Below, in pieces: positions 54,711 through 63,007 of a stretch of 64,000 nucleotides of DNA. Numbering within the stretch: the stretch's first letter is position 1; each line of letters starts with the position of its first letter. A program made the position numbers and the translations under genes. The DNA is from Kribbella steppae. GTDB lineage: Bacteria; Actinomycetota; Actinomycetes; Propionibacteriales; Kribbellaceae. The DNA lies in assembly GCF_004342025.1 (NCBI RefSeq), contig NZ_SLWN01000012.1, positions 1-64,000 on the forward strand, given 5' to 3'. A model generated the notes under the pieces. That model saw nothing but the letters and a program-made list of their open reading frames with translations, made no database searches and was not told where the DNA came from.

Positions 54711-54723
54711 GGGTCCAAGGTCC
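54711..54723 (-). promoter_or_regulatory. Site B before the 54.6-52.4 kb gene group
   Basis: Plus strand GGGTCCAAGGTCC, a full match. It ends 58 bases upstream of ATG 54653, the same spacing as the other site B copies, which supports 54653 as the original start there. Confidence 0.6.
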
Positions 54724-54803
54724 ACACCACCCGGTCCGTAGGCCCCTTCGTGGTCCCGGGAGGCTGCCAGAGTGCGCGACCGGGGCGGAAGACCCGGGAA
54801 CAG

Positions 54804-54816
54804 GCGACCAAGGTCC
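54804..54816 (+). promoter_or_regulatory. Site B-like box before alcohol dehydrogenase
   Basis: GCGACCAAGGTCC, one mismatch to consensus, followed by C. It ends 89 bases before the dehydrogenase start, further than usual. The 228-base divergent region holds several more GGTCC half-sites (54719, 54752). Confidence 0.45.
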
Positions 54817-54904
54817 CGCCCGAAGGTGTGTTTGGGCCCTGCCAACCGAGCGTCGGGTCGGCAATCGTCGAGCTGAGACGTTCGACCTTGGAGGACGATC
54901 GACC

Positions 54905-55975
54905 ATGAAGGCGCTTGTTTACAACGGTCCCGGGCAGCGCAGCTGGCGGGACATGCCGGATCCGGTGATCGAGGATCCCGAGGACGCGATCGTGCGGGTC
55001 GACGCAGTGACCATCTGCGGGACGGACCTGCACATCCTGAAGGGTGACGTACCGTCCGTGCAGGAAGGCAGGATCCTCGGCCACGAGGCGGTCGGCACGA
55101 TCACCGCCGCCGGCGCGGGTGTCAGGGGAGTGGCGGTCGGCGACCGTGTCCTGATCTCGTGTATCACGTCGTGTGGCCGGTGCGAGTACTGCCGGCAGGG
55201 CCGGTACGGACAGTGCCTCGGTGGAGGCGGCTGGATTCTCGGCCACCTCATCGACGGGACGCAGGCTGAGCAGGTCAGAGTGCCGTTCGCCGACCGGTCG
55301 GTGTACAAGCTGCCCGACAACGTCGGTGACGAGTCGGCGCTGCTGCTGGCCGACATCCTGCCGACGGCCTACGAGGTCGGTACGCTCAACGGCCGGGTGC
55401 GGCCGGGAGACACCGTCGTCATCGTCGGCGCCGGACCTATCGGCCTGGCCGCGATCACCACCAGCAAGCTGTTCAGCCCGTCCTACATCATCGTGGTGGA
55501 TATGGCGGAACCGCGTCGCAAGGCCGCGCTCGACCTCGGCGCCGACCTGGCCATCGGACCCGACGAGAACGTGGCCGCCGCCGTACGCGAGATGAGCAAC
55601 GGACTGGGCGCCGATGTGGCGATCGAAGCCGTCGGCATTCCCGCTACCTTCGAGCTCTGCACCGAGGTCATCCGTCCCGGCGGCACGGTGGCGAACGTCG
55701 GCGTGCACGGCGCACCTGCGACGCTGCACCTGGAAGACCTGTGGATCAAGGACGTGACAATCACGACCGGGCTGGTCGACACCGCGACGACGCCGCGGCT
55801 CCTGTCGATGCTGGCTGCGGGCCGGTTGGCGATGCCAGGACTGATCACCCACCGCTTCGGACTGGACGAGATGCAGGACGCGTACGACGTCTTCAGTCGG
55901 GCGGGCGAGACCGGTGCGCTGAAGATTGCCTTGTTCACCGAGCAGGGCATGGAGCCGGAGACGCACGCGACCTGA
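54905..55975 (+). CDS. Zinc-dependent alcohol dehydrogenase
   Basis: A 356-residue medium-chain dehydrogenase. Catalytic zinc ligands: Cys in ICGTDLHILKGD and His in GRILGHEAVGTI. Structural zinc: the four cysteines in ISCITSCGRCEYCRQGRYGQ and its next residue. NAD site VVIVGAGPIGLAA. It would interconvert an alcohol and an aldehyde with NAD. ATG 54905 is five bases after the GAGGACGATC stretch. A broken, frameshifted copy lies at 984-1520. A hairpin follows the gene. Confidence 0.93.
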   Translation: MKALVYNGPGQRSWRDMPDPVIEDPEDAIVRVDAVTICGTDLHILKGDVPSVQEGRILGHEAVGTITAAGAGVRGVAVGDRVLISCITSCGRCEYCRQGRYGQCLGGGGWILGHLIDGTQAEQVRVPFADRSVYKLPDNVGDESALLLADILPTAYEVGTLNGRVRPGDTVVIVGAGPIGLAAITTSKLFSPSYIIVVDMAEPRRKAALDLGADLAIGPDENVAAAVREMSNGLGADVAIEAVGIPATFELCTEVIRPGGTVANVGVHGAPATLHLEDLWIKDVTITTGLVDTATTPRLLSMLAAGRLAMPGLITHRFGLDEMQDAYDVFSRAGETGALKIALFTEQGMEPETHAT

Positions 55976-55984
55976 CAACGGCGG

Positions 55985-56006
55985 GCCTGGCCCGGCGGGG
56001 CCAGGC
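55985..56006. terminator. Hairpin between alcohol dehydrogenase and nitroreductase
   Basis: GCCTGGCCC (55985-55993) pairs with GGGCCAGGC (55998-56006), loop GGCG. It lies ten bases after the dehydrogenase stop and 12 before the converging nitroreductase stop. Confidence 0.7.
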
Positions 56007-56017
56007 TCAGCTGCTTG

Positions 56018-56992
56018 TCAGCGCCATGCGTCCAGTGTCTCGTTCCACGGGCGCCGCGGCGTAAGGCCGGATCCCTCGGTCGGGTACCCGAGGCGGATGA
56101 TCAACTGGGGCCACGCGTCGCGGCCGATCAGGGTCCGGACCTGGTCGCGCAGAGCCGGGTACTCGAGGGCCTGGTTGAGGAACGAGGCCGCCAGCTCGTA
56201 GGAAGTTGCCGTGAGCCACACTCGCTGCAGCGCCATGCCGGCTCGCACCCAGGCTCGCTCGTCGTCATCCGCGGTCGCGAGTACCGCGATGACCGGCGTC
56301 GGCTCGAAGGCTGCATGCTCGCGGTGGGGGATGTCGACACCCGCGGACAGGTCCCGGACGGCGCCGGCGCGGGCCGGCAACGGGCCGAGTACGGAGTCCG
56401 GAACGCCCTCGGCCGTGCGATCGCCGCCGATCCACCGCAGCCTCTCGTGCAGCCGGTCCTCCTCGTGAACGTCGCGGTCGTCGGCGGACCGGACGATCGG
56501 ACCAAGACCTGCACGCTGCTCGTCGTCCAGCCAGCGCAGCTCCGCGTGTTCCGATGTCGCTGCCTCGATCAGCAGCTGCATCAATCTGGGCGACATCGGT
56601 CGGTCGACCATCGGGCCGCGATAGGTGAAGCGCCGGCTCACTTCGCCGTACAGGGAAGCGAGGCCCGCGACCGGAACCCTGCGGTCGGCCAGGAAGATCC
56701 GGACCACCACATCCGGTACGGCGGGATCGGGGTCGATCGCCAGCGTCGTCTCGTGGCCGAGCATGGCCGCGGCGACGCGGAGGTTGAAGGCCGCGGCGCC
56801 GAGACCGACACGGACGAATCTGTTGGACAGATCGGCTGCGGGCAGGGCGCGGTCGGTGTCCAGCAGGACGTCGATCACCGAGCCGTTGATCTCGAACCGC
56901 CAGGGTTGAGTGTTGTGCATCGAGGGTGCCTGTCCGGCGGCGGCGAGCATGATGCCCACCTCATCCTCGGTCACGAAGCTGGTCGTGCTCAT
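56018..56992 (-). CDS. Acg-family nitroreductase-like protein
   Basis: A 324-residue FMN-binding-type protein of the Acg family, related to a DosR-controlled mycobacterial protein. Seen: AAGQAPSMHNTQPWRFEING near the N-terminus, AAFNLRVAAAMLGHE, SRRFTYRGPMVDRP and SYELAASFLNQALEYPALRD. In Acg the flavin is thought to be sequestered; the reaction is unclear. It shares the fold with the protein at 63008. It starts 26 bases after the stop of the gene at 57019. Confidence 0.88.
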   Translation of the reverse strand: MSTTSFVTEDEVGIMLAAAGQAPSMHNTQPWRFEINGSVIDVLLDTDRALPAADLSNRFVRVGLGAAAFNLRVAAAMLGHETTLAIDPDPAVPDVVVRIFLADRRVPVAGLASLYGEVSRRFTYRGPMVDRPMSPRLMQLLIEAATSEHAELRWLDDEQRAGLGPIVRSADDRDVHEEDRLHERLRWIGGDRTAEGVPDSVLGPLPARAGAVRDLSAGVDIPHREHAAFEPTPVIAVLATADDDERAWVRAGMALQRVWLTATSYELAASFLNQALEYPALRDQVRTLIGRDAWPQLIIRLGYPTEGSGLTPRRPWNETLDAWR

Positions 56993-57018
56993 GTCGATTC
57001 CTTCCGGGCCCCGCTGGA

Positions 57019-57396
57019 TCAGAACTGATGCGCATGGTCGAGTTGGTGAACGCGGCGGACGACCGTGCCGAGGACCCGGATCACCGCGAGCGTCTCGTTG
57101 ATGCGTAGCTCCAGGTGGGCGGTCTGGCCCGGCCTGACCAGCTCACGCTGGAGGTCGTCGAGCAGGTCGACCGCATGGGTGAGCTGGTCCGCCACCACAT
57201 GCCCGTACGTCGTGGCCGGCGCCTCTGCTCGCAGTTGAGGAAGAATCCGGTCGCGGTAGGTAGTGACTGTTCGCTGTGCGGTGATCATCAGCCGCTCGCG
57301 TTGGGCCCAGTCGCCCGCCGCGTACTCGTCCTCGAGACGGGCAAGGTCATCGTCCCAGCGGTCGAAGTCACGCAGCAGTGCATCGGTTGCGTTCAT
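57019..57396 (-). CDS. Hypothetical helical protein
   Basis: A 125-residue highly charged protein, probably all helical, with heptad-like patterns (DDLARLEDEYAAGDWAQRER, ELVRPGQTAHLELRINETL). I do not recognise a family. It precedes the Acg-type gene by 26 bases in the same direction, which suggests a two-gene operon. The ATG at 57396 follows GAGGAGGACTACC. Confidence 0.65.
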   Translation of the reverse strand: MNATDALLRDFDRWDDDLARLEDEYAAGDWAQRERLMITAQRTVTTYRDRILPQLRAEAPATTYGHVVADQLTHAVDLLDDLQRELVRPGQTAHLELRINETLAVIRVLGTVVRRVHQLDHAHQF

Positions 57397-57501
57397 TGTC
57401 GGTAGTCCTCCTCGACCTGACTCGGCGACGCATGAGTGGTTGCGTTCTCAGCCTGCTGCAGTACGCCGCCGGCGGGCAGCGGCATGGGTCCCGACTAGCC
57501 G

Positions 57502-57514
57502 GGTCCTTCGGCAG
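57502..57514 (+). promoter_or_regulatory. Weak site B before the universal stress gene at 57593
   Basis: GGTCCTTCGGCAG, reverse complement CTGCCGAAGGACC. The AAGG core is kept but both outer parts have mismatches. It lies 79-91 bases before ATG 57593, and also upstream of the divergent gene at 57396. Confidence 0.35.
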
Positions 57515-57592
57515 GTCCGGTGGTGACCGCGGTCTCTGCCGGTGTCGTGGAAGCGGCGGAAGGATCGAGGTGAAGGAGTCAGGGGAGAGGAC

Positions 57593-58468
57593 ATGACCAT
57601 GAACACCGGCAACTGGCCGATCATCGTCGGCGTGGACGCTTCCTGGCGTGAGACCGGCGCACTCGAGTGGGCGGTGCAAGAGGCAGAGCTTCGGCACGAG
57701 CCGCTGCGTGCGATCCACGTCATCGACGAGGCGGTCCGTGGTACGCCGTACTGGTCGCCGATCGTCATCGACGACACCGCGACGAATCTGGTCGGCGATG
57801 TCCACTGGCACCTCGACAGCTCACGCAGCAGGTTGGACTACGACGCCGACCTGCGGGTGGGGGCACCTGCCGTCAAACTCGCCGAGGCCGCCGAGGGCAG
57901 CGCCATGCTGGTCGTCGGGCGGCGGGGCATGGGTGCCTTCAAGAGGCTGCTGATCGGCTCGACCTCCGAGGCGGTGGTCCACCAGGCGACCGTGCCTGTG
58001 GTGGTCGTACCGGACGGATGGAAACCGAACGACCACGCCGGTCCGGTCCTCATCGCGATCGACGACTCCGGTCAGAACTACGCGGCGATCGAGTTCGCGG
58101 TCGCGGCTGCCGAGGAGCGGCGGGTACCGCTGCGCATCGTGCATGTCTGGGACCTGCCCAACATCTACAGCTGGGACGCGATGAACGTCGCAGGGGTCAG
58201 CACCGAGTGGGCCGAGAACGCCCAGCGGTACGTCGAGTCCGTCGCCGACAAACTGCGCGTGAAGCATCCGCAGCTGACCGTCGAGGTCGATGTCCGCTGT
58301 GGCCACGCGGTCGATGGTGTGATCACTGCCGCGCAGGTCGGCGACGCCCAGCTGCTGGTCGTCGGTGGCCGCCGCATCCGCAGGGTCACGTCGATGCTGC
58401 TCGGCTCGGTCAGTCGCGGCGTGCTTCAGCATGCGACCTGCCCGATCGCGGTCGTTCACACCGCCTGA
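57593..58468 (+). CDS. Universal stress protein, two UspA domains
   Basis: A 291-residue double UspA protein, more diverged than the other three. First domain IIVGVDASWRETGALEWAVQ with VVGRRGMGAFKRLLIGSTSE. The second, VLIAIDDSGQNYAAIEFAVA, has VVGGRRIRRVTSMLLGSVSR, where the usual GxxGxG loop is altered, so the second domain may not bind ATP. ATG 57593 follows GGGGAGAGGAC. A SHOCT-protein gene follows in 15 bases. Confidence 0.9.
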   Translation: MTMNTGNWPIIVGVDASWRETGALEWAVQEAELRHEPLRAIHVIDEAVRGTPYWSPIVIDDTATNLVGDVHWHLDSSRSRLDYDADLRVGAPAVKLAEAAEGSAMLVVGRRGMGAFKRLLIGSTSEAVVHQATVPVVVVPDGWKPNDHAGPVLIAIDDSGQNYAAIEFAVAAAEERRVPLRIVHVWDLPNIYSWDAMNVAGVSTEWAENAQRYVESVADKLRVKHPQLTVEVDVRCGHAVDGVITAAQVGDAQLLVVGGRRIRRVTSMLLGSVSRGVLQHATCPIAVVHTA

Positions 58469-58483
58469 CGAAGGGCACTGACG

Positions 58484-58735
58484 ATGATTGTGATCATGCA
58501 TGACGCCGGCGGACCGGAGTTGGTCTGGATCATGCTCGCCTTGACGGCTTGGCTGGCCGTGGTGGCTGGTGCCATAGCAATTGGCGTGCACCTGATCAGG
58601 CAGAGTCGGCCGGTGCCGCGGCGGCTTCCGTCGCCGCTCGACATCCTCGAGCGCCGGTACGCCGCTGGTGAGCTCGATCGCGATGAGTTCGACGAGGCCC
58701 GCGCTCGGCTGCGTGAGCACGACATCGATCTCTGA
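58484..58735 (+). CDS. SHOCT-domain small membrane protein
   Basis: An 83-residue protein with one membrane helix (ELVWIMLALTAWLAVVAGAI) and a C-terminal SHOCT domain (PLDILERRYAAGELDRDEFD, EARARLREHDI). SHOCT modules are short oligomer- or partner-binding units found at protein ends. The role is unknown. It follows the universal stress gene by 15 bases in the same operon. Confidence 0.85.
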   Translation: MIVIMHDAGGPELVWIMLALTAWLAVVAGAIAIGVHLIRQSRPVPRRLPSPLDILERRYAAGELDRDEFDEARARLREHDIDL

Positions 58736-58792
58736 ACCAGCCCGTGGGCGACGGGGCGCCCGTCGGGATCAAAGCGGCCCGTGAAGGAGGCC

Positions 58793-59182
58793 ATGATGTC
58801 CGCGCAAATGCCCAAATCGCCTGAGCAAGCTAACGATCCGGGGTTGAGGCACCACCAGAGTGTGAGAGGCCGCGTTGCGACGAGCTCGAAGGTCTGGTTC
58901 GTCTGGATGGTCGGCATGTGGGTGGCGTTCTTCGTCCTGCTCCGAACGGATCGCCTGGACGCGCTCGCGAACTCGATCCAGGGCCTGCCGTGGTTCGCCG
59001 AGATCGTCGTCTGGTTCCTGTTCTTCCCCTGGGTGCTGGGTACCGCGGTCTGGACCGGCGACTTGTCGGAGTCGGTCCGCGTCCTCCTGGTCGTGATCTT
59101 CGCCGCCGGCTGGACGATCATCTCGATCCCACGCCCGAAGAAGCCCACGACCCCACGAGCCCGGAAGCCTGCAGACCAGTAG
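58793..59182 (+). CDS. Two-helix membrane protein
   Basis: A 129-residue protein. After a polar N-terminus come two or three hydrophobic stretches: KVWFVWMVGMWVAFFVLL, PWFAEIVVWFLFFPWVLGTA and VRVLLVVIFAAGWTIISIP, then a basic, Pro-rich tail (RPKKPTTPRARKP). No family is recognised. ATG 58793 is preferred because AAGGAGG is close; ATG 58796 and GTG 58781 are in frame. It lies 57 bases after the SHOCT gene. Confidence 0.6.
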   Translation: MMSAQMPKSPEQANDPGLRHHQSVRGRVATSSKVWFVWMVGMWVAFFVLLRTDRLDALANSIQGLPWFAEIVVWFLFFPWVLGTAVWTGDLSESVRVLLVVIFAAGWTIISIPRPKKPTTPRARKPADQ

Positions 59183-59291
59183 CGCCAGCTCACCGATCCA
59201 GCCGTGCTGGTGGCACGAAGTCCTGGTGAGGGCGCACGTTCGGCCCTCGCGGGAACTGTCGTTCGGAGGGATCGAGGGAAGGGAACGGGCG

Positions 59292-59927
59292 ATGACCACC
59301 ATCATCGAGCAGGGCACGACCGACCTGGGGCTGGACGAGGCGATCGTGGTCAGCGGCCTGTCGATCCACGGCATACGGATCGCCGACTTGCGGGTCCGTC
59401 GTGGCGAGGTCGTCGCTCTGGTCGGCCCGAACGGTGCGGGTAAGAGCACGGTGAGCCGGGCCGTCGTCGGAGCACGGCCGGCGGCCGAGGGGTCGGTGCG
59501 AGTGCTGGGCCTGGACCCCTTCGACGATCGGGACGAATTGAAGCTGCGTGTCGGCTTCCTGGTGAAGGACCTGGAGACGATGGGCTCGCTGAACTCCCGG
59601 GACGTGCTGGACATCTGTGCCGCGGTGCGTGACTGCACCGCTTCGTTCGCCCTGGAGCTCGCTGAACGGCTGCGCCTGGACCTGGATCGTCCGATGGGCC
59701 AACTGTCTCGCGGGCAGCTGCGCAGGCTGGGCCTGGTACAGGCGTTGATGCACCGGCCGGATGTCATCGTGCTGGACGACCCGATGACCGACCTCGACGA
59801 CCACGGTCGCCGCGAGCTGGCCGTGGTGCTGCGCGACGTGGCGACAACCGGTACCGCGGTACTGATGACCGCCACCAGCGCCGACGACGTCGAGGGCTGC
59901 GCTACTCGGATCGTGCCGGCGAGCTGA
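59292..59927 (+). CDS. Stand-alone ABC-type ATPase domain
   Basis: A 211-residue ABC ATPase. Walker A VALVGPNGAGKSTVSRAVVG, Walker B PDVIVLDDPMTDLDDHGRRE, signature region MGQLSRGQLRRLGLVQALMH, where LSGGQ reads LSRGQ. The second residue after Walker B is Asp-Pro rather than the usual Glu-Pro, so hydrolysis may be slow. No permease gene is near, so it is an orphan or a partner of distant genes. The last 26 bases overlap the convergent flavodoxin gene. Confidence 0.85.
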   Translation: MTTIIEQGTTDLGLDEAIVVSGLSIHGIRIADLRVRRGEVVALVGPNGAGKSTVSRAVVGARPAAEGSVRVLGLDPFDDRDELKLRVGFLVKDLETMGSLNSRDVLDICAAVRDCTASFALELAERLRLDLDRPMGQLSRGQLRRLGLVQALMHRPDVIVLDDPMTDLDDHGRRELAVVLRDVATTGTAVLMTATSADDVEGCATRIVPAS

Positions 59928-60411
59928 TCGCGCCGGCGATGCCGGCGGCCCAGTGCTTGATCAGCTTCCAGTCGCGAGAGTCGCCGGCCAGATCACCTCG
60001 GGCGAGCCGACGGGCCAGGAAGCCCTTGGCTGTCTGGGGATCGAGTCGTCCGGCGAACGTCATCACCGGTGGCGTACCGATGAGCCGGGCCGGCCGCCGG
60101 ACGTTCATCGGCAGCTCCTGCTCCTGGTCCTTGTCCGGTCCGACGGGTCCGCTGTGGAAGAGCCAGACCTGCCGGTCGCCGAGCTCGTCGACATGCTTGC
60201 GGAGGAAACGCACCGCTTCCGGACGCCAACGGCGGATATAGATCGCGCTGCCGACGATCACCGCGTCGTACTCGGCGATCGACCCGACGTCAGCGACGTT
60301 CCGGACGTCGACCTGGTGACCGTGTTCGCGCAGCTCGTCACCGATCGCCTCGGCGATCTCGGCGGTCGCGCCCATCTTGGTGGCATAGGCCACGAGTACC
60401 TGTCCGGACAT
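59902..60411 (-). CDS. Flavodoxin-domain protein (HemG-like)
   Basis: A 169-residue FMN-binding fold. The phosphate loop VLVAYATKMGATAEIAEAIG is close to that of menaquinone-dependent protoporphyrinogen oxidase, and AVIVGSAIYIRRWRPEAVRF follows. It may be an oxidase or a flavodoxin; I cannot decide. ATG 60411 starts right before the loop. It lies 58 bases after the CBS-BON gene in the same direction, so it may be co-transcribed from site B at 61116. Confidence 0.82.
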   Translation of the reverse strand: MSGQVLVAYATKMGATAEIAEAIGDELREHGHQVDVRNVADVGSIAEYDAVIVGSAIYIRRWRPEAVRFLRKHVDELGDRQVWLFHSGPVGPDKDQEQELPMNVRRPARLIGTPPVMTFAGRLDPQTAKGFLARRLARGDLAGDSRDWKLIKHWAAGIAGAISSPARSE

Positions 60412-60469
60412 CGAAGCCCTCCAGTTCAAGTGCAGAGCCCGCCGCTCGTTCACGGCAGGTTCGGGACGG

Positions 60470-61054
60470 TCAGCTGACGTGTACGGCGATGACGCCGCGG
60501 ACGGTGCCGACGACGGCTTCGGCCTGGTGGCGGGCCTGATCGCTGACCGGCCCGGACACTTTCACGACGCCGTCGTCGACCTCGACCCGCCAGTCGGGGT
60601 TGCGGTCGTGCAGTCGCCTGGCGACGTCGGTGCGGATCTGGGTGTCCCGCTCGGCGAGGAAGTGGATCACGTCGCTACGGCTGATCACACCGATCACCCG
60701 GTTCTCCTGGAGAACCGGCAAGCTTTTCACCATCGTGGCGCGCAGCAGGTCGATTGCGTCGTCCAGGACGTCGTCGCTGTGCACGCTCACCACCAGGCGC
60801 GCCATCACCTCGGCCACCCGGCGCGGCCGGGCGCTGGCCGACATCCTGATCGGAACGGACAGAGCCCGGTCATCCAATTGCAGAGCGTCCTGCATGAGGT
60901 CCGCCTCGCTCACCACGCCGACCAGGTGACCGCGGCGGTCGACCACCGGCAGCGCACTGATCTTGTGCTCGTCGAGCAGGTGGAGCGCCTCACCGACCGG
61001 GGTCTCGCCCAGTACCGTGATCGCCGGTGTGCTCATCAGGTCTTGGATCAGCAT
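60470..61054 (-). CDS. CBS-pair protein with C-terminal BON domain
   Basis: A 194-residue protein. CBS1 (LMSTPAITVLGETPVGEALH, ISALPVVDRRGHLVGVVSEA), CBS2 (SVHSDDVLDDAIDLLRATMV, SLPVLQENRVIGVISRSDVI), then a BON domain (NPDWRVEVDDGVVKVSGPVS). CBS pairs bind adenosine nucleotides and are thought to sense energy state. It is related to hypoxia-response proteins of mycobacteria. Site B lies 62 bases upstream. Confidence 0.9.
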   Translation of the reverse strand: MLIQDLMSTPAITVLGETPVGEALHLLDEHKISALPVVDRRGHLVGVVSEADLMQDALQLDDRALSVPIRMSASARPRRVAEVMARLVVSVHSDDVLDDAIDLLRATMVKSLPVLQENRVIGVISRSDVIHFLAERDTQIRTDVARRLHDRNPDWRVEVDDGVVKVSGPVSDQARHQAEAVVGTVRGVIAVHVS

Positions 61055-61115
61055 CGCAATTCACCTCATTCGGTTCGCCTGCTGCCATTGCACGCCGTAT
61101 CCGGGGCTCGGAGCA

Positions 61116-61128
61116 GGGCCGAAGGTCA
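61116..61128 (-). promoter_or_regulatory. Site B before the CBS-BON gene
   Basis: Plus strand GGGCCGAAGGTCA, one mismatch at the last position. It ends 62 bases upstream of ATG 61054, the same spacing as at xfp. Confidence 0.6.
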
Positions 61129-61161
61129 CTGGCAGGCGGGTCACTCGGCGCCCCGACCGGG

Positions 61162-61974
61162 TCAGCGACCGACCAGACCTGCGGCGTGGTCGGGGACCTG
61201 TGTCTGCATGTCGCGCGGAGTGCGTTCATAGCCGCCGGATGGGGGCCGGGGTGGGAGCTCCAGCGGCGGGCGCTGCACCTCGTAGTACGGGACGGTGGAC
61301 AGCAGGTGGGCGATCATGTTGATCCGGGCCGAGCGCTTGTCCTCGCTCTCCACCACGTACCACGGCGCCTCCGGGATGTCTGTGTGGACGAACATCTCGT
61401 CCTTGGCGCGCGAGTACTCCTCCCAGCGGGTGATCGACTCCAGATCCATCGGAGAGAGCTTCCACTGGCGCATCGGGTCGTCGAGCCGGCTGCGGAAGCG
61501 CTTCTCCTGCTCGCTGTCGCTGACCGAGAACCAGTACTTGCGCAGCAGTACGCCGTCCTCGACGAGCAGTCGCTCGAAGATCGGGCTCTGGTGCAGGAAG
61601 CGGGCGTACTCCTGGCTGGTGCAGAACTTCATCACCCGCTCGACGCCGGCCCGGTTGTACCAGCTGCGGTCGAACAGCACGATCTCGCCGGCCGCCGGCA
61701 GGTGCTCGACGTACCGCTGGAAGTACCACTGCGTCTGTTGCCGCTCGGTCGGCGCGGGGAGTGCGACGATTCGTGCGACCCGGGGGTTGAGGAATTCCGT
61801 CACCCGCTTGATCGTGCTGCCCTTGCCGGCCGCGTCGCGTCCCTCGAAGACCACCACGAGGCGCGCGCCCTCGACCCGCACCCACTCCTGCAGCTTGACC
61901 AGCTCGGCCTGCAGCCGCAGCAACTCACTTCGGTAGACCTTCTTCGGCAGCCGCCGGTCCTTCTTTCGAGCCAT
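61162..61974 (-). CDS. ppk2: Polyphosphate kinase 2 (PPK2)
   Basis: A 270-residue kinase that moves phosphate between polyphosphate and nucleotides. Walker A VVFEGRDAAGKGSTIKRVTE, lid region ALPAPTERQQTQWYFQRYVE, Walker B EIVLFDRSWYNRAGVERVMK. The length and single domain fit class I PPK2. It can store or recover energy as polyphosphate. The ATG at 61974 is chosen; GTG 61977 is one codon earlier. It follows the universal stress gene by 69 bases in the same direction. Confidence 0.93.
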   Translation of the reverse strand: MARKKDRRLPKKVYRSELLRLQAELVKLQEWVRVEGARLVVVFEGRDAAGKGSTIKRVTEFLNPRVARIVALPAPTERQQTQWYFQRYVEHLPAAGEIVLFDRSWYNRAGVERVMKFCTSQEYARFLHQSPIFERLLVEDGVLLRKYWFSVSDSEQEKRFRSRLDDPMRQWKLSPMDLESITRWEEYSRAKDEMFVHTDIPEAPWYVVESEDKRSARINMIAHLLSTVPYYEVQRPPLELPPRPPSGGYERTPRDMQTQVPDHAAGLVGR

Positions 61975-62043
61975 CACTGTCCTCCCTTGATCCGATAAGC
62001 GACGGGTACGTCGGCGGCCGTCAGGAGCTGGTCTCCAGAGGCG

Positions 62044-62919
62044 TCAGCGGACGATCGCGACGGGGCAGTGGGCGTGGTGCAGGACGCTCTGGCTGACCGA
62101 GCCGAGAAGGAGCCCGGTGAAGCCGCCGCGGCCGCGGGACCCAACGACCACAAGGCTCGCGGACTCGGCGGCGAGCAGCAGGGTGCGCGCGGCACGACCG
62201 GTCATCAGTCGGGTCTCGCACTCGACGTCAGGGTGATCCGCCATCGCGCCGGCCACCGACTCGGCGACCAGCACGCGGCCGGACTCCTGCACCGCGACCT
62301 CGTCGAACTGGAGCATCGTCTGGCCTTCGTCGAAGGTGAGGAACGGGCTCGTCCAGGCGTGGACAGCGATCACCCGCGCACCGAGCGCCTCGGCCTGATC
62401 GAAGGCGAAGTCGATCGCCTTCGCGGAAACCTTCGAGCCGTCCACGCCGACGACCACGGTCGGCTTCTCGAGCGCCCGTGGATGCACGTCGGGCGGCACC
62501 ACGAGGACCGGGCACTGCGCGTGGGCACTGACCTGGACAGTCACGGAGCCGAGCAGGAGCCCGGTCGAGCCGCCGAGTCCGCGGGAGCCGAGGATGATCA
62601 TCCGGGCCTGGGCGCTCTCCTCGATCAGTGTCTCGGCCGGCGTGCCTTCGGTCAGGACAGTCTCCACCTCGAGGTCCGGCTGCTGCGCACGGAGTCCGTC
62701 CGCGAGGGCGGCGAGCCCACCTTCCCGAGCGGTACGCACCGCCTCGAGCGGTACGACGGTCCCGGGTGTGGGACGGACTGTGATCACGAGCTCGAACACC
62801 TCGACGACGCGCAACCGCGCATGCAGCCGGACCGCCTCGGAAGTGGCCCAGTGCAATGCTGTGAGACTGGCGGGTGAACCGTCGTACCCTACGACGATCG
62901 GTGCGGTCTGTGACGACAT
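62044..62919 (-). CDS. Universal stress protein, two UspA domains
   Basis: A 291-residue double UspA protein. First domain [20 protein letters not shown] with LGSRGLGGSTGLLLGSVTVQ; second VVVGVDGSKVSAKAIDFAFD with VGSRGRGGFTGLLLGSVSQS. Both ATP loops are complete. It is probably the first gene of an operon with PPK2 and has site B 60 bases upstream. Confidence 0.92.
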   Translation of the reverse strand: MSSQTAPIVVGYDGSPASLTALHWATSEAVRLHARLRVVEVFELVITVRPTPGTVVPLEAVRTAREGGLAALADGLRAQQPDLEVETVLTEGTPAETLIEESAQARMIILGSRGLGGSTGLLLGSVTVQVSAHAQCPVLVVPPDVHPRALEKPTVVVGVDGSKVSAKAIDFAFDQAEALGARVIAVHAWTSPFLTFDEGQTMLQFDEVAVQESGRVLVAESVAGAMADHPDVECETRLMTGRAARTLLLAAESASLVVVGSRGRGGFTGLLLGSVSQSVLHHAHCPVAIVR

Positions 62920-62978
62920 CGTGCCTCCTCGACCTGGCGTGATACCTCGACTGTCCCCGACCGCGGCCGCGCACAGTA

Positions 62979-62991
62979 GGGCTCAAGGCCC
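62979..62991 (-). promoter_or_regulatory. Site B before the universal stress gene at 62919
   Basis: Plus strand GGGCTCAAGGCCC, a better palindrome than most copies: GGGC / GCCC arms flank TCAAG. It ends 60 bases upstream of the start at 62919. Confidence 0.6.
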
Positions 62992-63007
62992 GTATTCCTT
63001 CAGCCGC

